Positions 6,328 through 9,018 of a DNA stretch of 9,018 bases are shown here, piece after piece. Below the pieces are notes generated by a model. That model made no database searches. It was not told where the DNA came from and was given only the letters and a program-made list of their open reading frames with translations. How positions within the stretch are numbered: the stretch's first letter is position 1; every line of letters starts with the position of its first letter. The position numbers and the translations under genes were made by a program. The DNA comes from an uncultured Collinsella sp. (GTDB lineage Bacteria > Actinomycetota > Coriobacteriia > Coriobacteriales > Coriobacteriaceae): positions 1 to 9,018 of the forward strand of contig CABRIB010000081.1 of NCBI GenBank assembly GCA_902470915.1, written 5' to 3'.

Positions 6328-6450
6328 AGCAGCTCCCCTAACGGCCGGATAAACCGGTGTTTAACCTTATTGAGAAGTCTACGGGTCCGTGCGGACACAA
6401 ATTCGCCCCACCCGCGCCTTTTCGACCGTTTGTCGCTACGCCATCTGATT

Positions 6451-7830
6451 CTAATGCACAAACATGCGCACGAACTTGTGCTTCCAGCTTGCGTAAGGAG
6501 CGTAGCGGAATGGCACGTCCAGCCACGTTGCCTTATTCACGATGCTCTTCTTGTGGCTAAACGTATCGAAGCTCTCGCGTCCATGGTACTGCCCCATACC
6601 GCTCGCTCCCATGCCGCCAAAGCCCATATGGCTCGTAGCCAAGTGCATGATGGTGTCGTTGACGCAGCCGCCGCCAAAGGGCACGTAGCGCACAAAGCGT
6701 TGCTGAACCGAACGGTCCTGGCTAAAGATATACAGGGCCAGCGGCGTCGGACGATCCGTAATAAACGCTTCGGCCTCGTCAAGGCTCTCAAACGTCAGCA
6801 CTGGCAAAATGGGGCCGAAGATCTCCTCCTGCATCACGGCGTCATCGGGGGACACGCCGTCCAAAATCGTCGGCTCGATCTTGAGCGAGGCCTCGCGCGC
6901 GGTACCTCCAAGCACGACCTTATCGGGATCGATCAGCCCGCGCACGCGCGCAAAATGCTTGGCGTTGACAATATGACCGTAGCCCTCGTTATCGAGCGGA
7001 TACTCGCCAAACATACGGCGGACCTCCTCCTTGATGAGGCCCAGCAGCTCGTCGTGCACGCGCGTATCGACCAGCAGGTAGTCGGGCGCCACGCAGGTCT
7101 GCCCCACGTTGAGCCATTTACCAAAGGCGATACGCCGTGCCGCAACCTTCAAGTTTGCCGTCGCATCCACGATGCAGGGACTCTTTCCGCCCAGCTCAAG
7201 CGTCACAGGCGTAAGGTTTTTACTTGCGCGCTCCATAACGAGTTTGCCGACCGGAACGCTACCGGTAAAGAAGATCTTGTCCCAGTGCTCATCGAGCAGC
7301 GCTTCGTTCTCGGCGCGCCCGCCCTCGACAACCGTCACCAGGCGCGGATCAAATGTCTCTTCACAGATTTGCCTGAGCACCGCGCTCGATGCCGGAGCAT
7401 AGGCGCTCGGCTTGATGACCACGGTATTGCCCGCGGCAAGGGCGCCAGCGAGCGGCTCGAGCGTCAGCAAAAACGGATAGTTCCAGGGCGCCATGATGAG
7501 CGTGACGCCATAGGGCACGGTTTGCGTTTTGCACACGCTCACGGCGTTAGCGAGGTCGCACGGACGCAGGCGCGGACGACTCCATCGAACCACGTGAGCG
7601 ATCTGATGTCGAATCTCGGAAAGCGATGTGCCAATCTCGCACATATAGGCCTCGTCATGCGACTTTCCCAAATCGGTCTTGAGCGCATGAGCGATATCGG
7701 CCTCGTGGGCCCGCACCGCATCGCGTAAACTCACGAGCGCGCGACGTCGAGCATCGACATCAAACGTGGCGTGCGTCTTAAAGTAGGCGCGCTGATCGCC
7801 GACGATGCGCGCAATTTCCTCGGTGTTCAT
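6451..7830 (-). CDS. NAD(P)-dependent aldehyde dehydrogenase, class-3 type
   Basis: 459 residues, the usual length of the short class-3-like aldehyde dehydrogenases (coniferyl/fatty-aldehyde type) that oxidise aldehydes to carboxylates. Catalytic and cofactor residues are in place: Asn117 in APWNYPF (114-120), Lys140 in VIKPSAYAP (138-146), FTGSVPVG (188-195), Glu212 in LELGGKSP (211-218), nucleophile Cys246 in GQTCVAPD (243-250), and EEIFGP (335-340). The C-terminus has the class-3 pattern DVPFRYAPY (438-446). No signal peptide or membrane anchor; cytosolic. AGGAGG stands 4 bases before ATG 7830 and overlaps the stop codon of the preceding alcohol dehydrogenase gene, implying a two-gene operon with translational coupling. 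Together they could interconvert an alcohol, its aldehyde and the acid; the carbon chain length or substrate cannot be read from sequence. Confidence 0.93.
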   Translation of the reverse strand: MNTEEIARIVGDQRAYFKTHATFDVDARRRALVSLRDAVRAHEADIAHALKTDLGKSHDEAYMCEIGTSLSEIRHQIAHVVRWSRPRLRPCDLANAVSVCKTQTVPYGVTLIMAPWNYPFLLTLEPLAGALAAGNTVVIKPSAYAPASSAVLRQICEETFDPRLVTVVEGGRAENEALLDEHWDKIFFTGSVPVGKLVMERASKNLTPVTLELGGKSPCIVDATANLKVAARRIAFGKWLNVGQTCVAPDYLLVDTRVHDELLGLIKEEVRRMFGEYPLDNEGYGHIVNAKHFARVRGLIDPDKVVLGGTAREASLKIEPTILDGVSPDDAVMQEEIFGPILPVLTFESLDEAEAFITDRPTPLALYIFSQDRSVQQRFVRYVPFGGGCVNDTIMHLATSHMGFGGMGASGMGQYHGRESFDTFSHKKSIVNKATWLDVPFRYAPYASWKHKFVRMFVH

Positions 7831-7838
7831 GGACCCTC

Positions 7839-8971
7839 CTAATTCTCGTCCTCAAACATACCACCTGCAACGACCTCGTACATATGCTCGAGCTCCAAGC
7901 GGTCCATTAGAAGCGGAACGGGGTATAGCGGATTGGCCTCGGCATCGGCATGCACCGCCATCTCGGGAATGTCAGAGCGGCGAATGCCCAAGACATATTT
8001 GGGGATTCCCAGGGCCTCGTTCATGCGGTCGACCCAATCGATAAAGGCCTCGGCCGCAAGACTGTCCTGCGCGGTAGCCGGCGCAATGCCCGCCATGCGA
8101 GCAAGATCGGCAAGCTTGGGGGCGGCGGCGTCACCATAAGCGCGAAGCATGTGCGGCAGGATGATAGCGTTGGCCAAGCCGTGCGGAATCCCGTAACGCC
8201 CACCCAAGCTGTGTGCGATGGCGTGAACGTATCCAACATAGGAGCGGGTAAACGCAACGCCCGCCTTATACGCCGCCGAAAGCATATTGCGACGCGCACG
8301 CATGTCGTCGCCATGCTCATAGGCCTCGAGCAAATTGTCGTGGATGAGCTGCACCGCCTGTCGCGCCATCTTACGCGTATAGGGCGTGGTGCTTCGCCCG
8401 ATAAAGGCCTCGACGGCATGCGTCAGGGCGTCCATACCCGTCTGCCCCGTAATGGAGGCGGGCAGACCGCGCGTAAACTCGGGGTCGTGCACCGCAAAGC
8501 GCGGGATAAGCACAAAGTCGTTAATGGGGTACTTGTAGTGCGTCTCGTCATCGGTGATAACCGCCGCGAGCGTGACCTCGCTTCCCGTGCCTGCCGTAGT
8601 GGGAACGGCGATAAGCAGCGGCAGGCGACGATGAATCCGCAGCAGGCCGCGCATCTTGTTGATGGGCTTGCTTGGCTGCGTGATGCGTGCACCCACGCCC
8701 TTGGCGCAGTCCATGGCCGATCCTCCGCCAAAACCGATAATGGCCTGGCAGGCGCTCTCTCGATACAGGGACGCCGCTTCTTCCACGTTTGAAACCGTGG
8801 GGTTTGCACGCGTTTCGGCATAGACCGTAACGCCAATCCCCCTGCATGCGAGCGCCGTCTCGAGCGGTGCCGTGAGCCCCAGACGGGCAATGCCGGGATC
8901 CGTCACGATAAGGACCTTCTGGATCGAGCGCTTTTGAAGCACCGCGGGCACATCCTCGGCATGCTCTAAAA
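7839..8971 (-). CDS. Iron-containing (group III) alcohol dehydrogenase, 5'-truncated by contig end
   Basis: 376 complete codons are visible, covering nearly all of the protein. With residue 1 set at the GTG at 8951, it shows GGGSAMD (75-81, NAD(P) binding), TTAGTGSE (118-125) and all four metal ligands: Asp174 and His178 in GMDALTHAVEAF, His243 in VHAIAHS, and His257 in GIPHG. His247 matches the extra active-site histidine of FucO-like enzymes. Family members interconvert alcohols and aldehydes with NAD(P)H; the substrate is unknown. The GTG at 8951 is not the true start. The same frame continues upstream as LEHAEDVPAV, which reads as normal family sequence, with no properly spaced ribosome binding site before the GTG. 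Genomic sequence ends at 8971 where adapter begins, so perhaps 15-35 N-terminal residues are missing. Its stop codon lies inside the ribosome binding site of the aldehyde dehydrogenase gene. Confidence 0.92.
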
Positions 8972-9018
8972 CTGTCTCTTATACACATCTCCGAGCCCAC
9001 GAGACGGACTCCTATCTC
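8972..9018 (+). other. Illumina Nextera adapter with i7 index (non-genomic)
   Basis: Bases 8972-8990 are CTGTCTCTTATACACATCT, the 19-bp Tn5 mosaic end used in tagmentation libraries. CCGAGCCCACGAGAC (8991-9005) is the read-2 transposon adapter, GGACTCCT (9006-9013) matches the Nextera i7 index N705, and ATCTC (9014-9018) is the first part of the P7 flow-cell sequence. The match is exact and in the correct order, so this is untrimmed adapter, not a chromosomal Tn5 end. Confidence 0.98.

Noticed and set aside
6385..6396. Palindrome GTCCGTGCGGAC between the aldehyde dehydrogenase and HIRAN genes as a terminator
   Set aside because: Only a 5-bp stem with a 2-base centre and no T tract on the minus strand; at most a weak operator-like palindrome.
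6370..7728. 452-codon plus-strand open frame opposite the aldehyde dehydrogenase
   Set aside because: Long because of G/C codon bias on the opposite strand. His/Arg/Gln-rich sequence without motifs; the minus-strand frame has all catalytic residues of its family.
7950..8792. 280-codon plus-strand open frame opposite the alcohol dehydrogenase
   Set aside because: Antisense shadow; no family motif and no ribosome binding site.
8972..8990. Tn5 mosaic end as evidence of a natural Tn5/IS50 insertion
   Set aside because: It is followed directly by the synthetic Nextera adapter, an index and the P7 start, so it is a library artefact.
1..9018. CRISPR array, tRNA, rRNA, integrase or phage genes
   Set aside because: No regularly spaced direct repeats, no tRNA T-loop signature, no rRNA-like stretch and no mobile-element protein seen on either strand.

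Overview
The window looks like chromosomal DNA from a high-G+C Gram-positive bacterium, most likely an actinobacterium of the Coriobacteriia (Collinsella-like). The basis is G/C-biased third codon positions, strong AGGAGG-type ribosome binding sites, G+C-rich stem terminators with poor T tracts, and an actinobacterial-type Ski2-like helicase with a DUF3516-type C-terminus. The genus is an inference from gene style, not from a marker gene. The right end is not genomic: the last 47 bases (8972-9018) are an Illumina Nextera adapter with an i7 index, so this is the untrimmed end of an assembled contig.

Layout. Bases 1-241 form a G+C-rich, highly self-complementary segment with no convincing gene. 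It ends in a 14-bp perfect hairpin (206-241) and may be the tail of a transcript or a small structured RNA that I cannot name. Bases 293-415 are an A+T-richer element bounded by 21-bp inverted repeats. A large plus-strand gene (537-3218) encodes a DExH superfamily 2 RNA/DNA helicase. It ends at a bidirectional terminator (3240-3269) facing a convergent minus-strand gene.

Everything from 3293 to 8971 is coded on the minus strand. In transcription order, from right to left: a 5'-truncated iron-dependent alcohol dehydrogenase and a class-3-type aldehyde dehydrogenase, whose ribosome binding site overlaps the alcohol dehydrogenase stop codon; then a stand-alone HIRAN-domain protein, a 59-residue acidic/basic microprotein and a calcineurin-like metallophosphoesterase, probably one operon; then a terminator that shares bases with an alternative, longer hairpin (5109-5190); and finally a long coiled-coil protein of the DUF2130 family with a restriction-endonuclease-like ExK signature.

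How they work together. The two dehydrogenases form an alcohol-aldehyde-acid redox pair, probably for fermentative or detoxifying metabolism of an unknown substrate. The helicase, the DUF2130 protein and the HIRAN protein all belong to, or resemble, nucleic-acid-handling families. The phosphoesterase could act on nucleotides or nucleic acid, but its substrate cannot be read from sequence. No CRISPR array, tRNA, rRNA, transposase or integrase was seen. The most useful points for a second look are the adapter end, the unannotated microprotein in frame with HIRAN across one TAG, the mutually exclusive hairpins upstream of DUF2130, the inverted-repeat element at 293-415, and the structured segment at the left edge.
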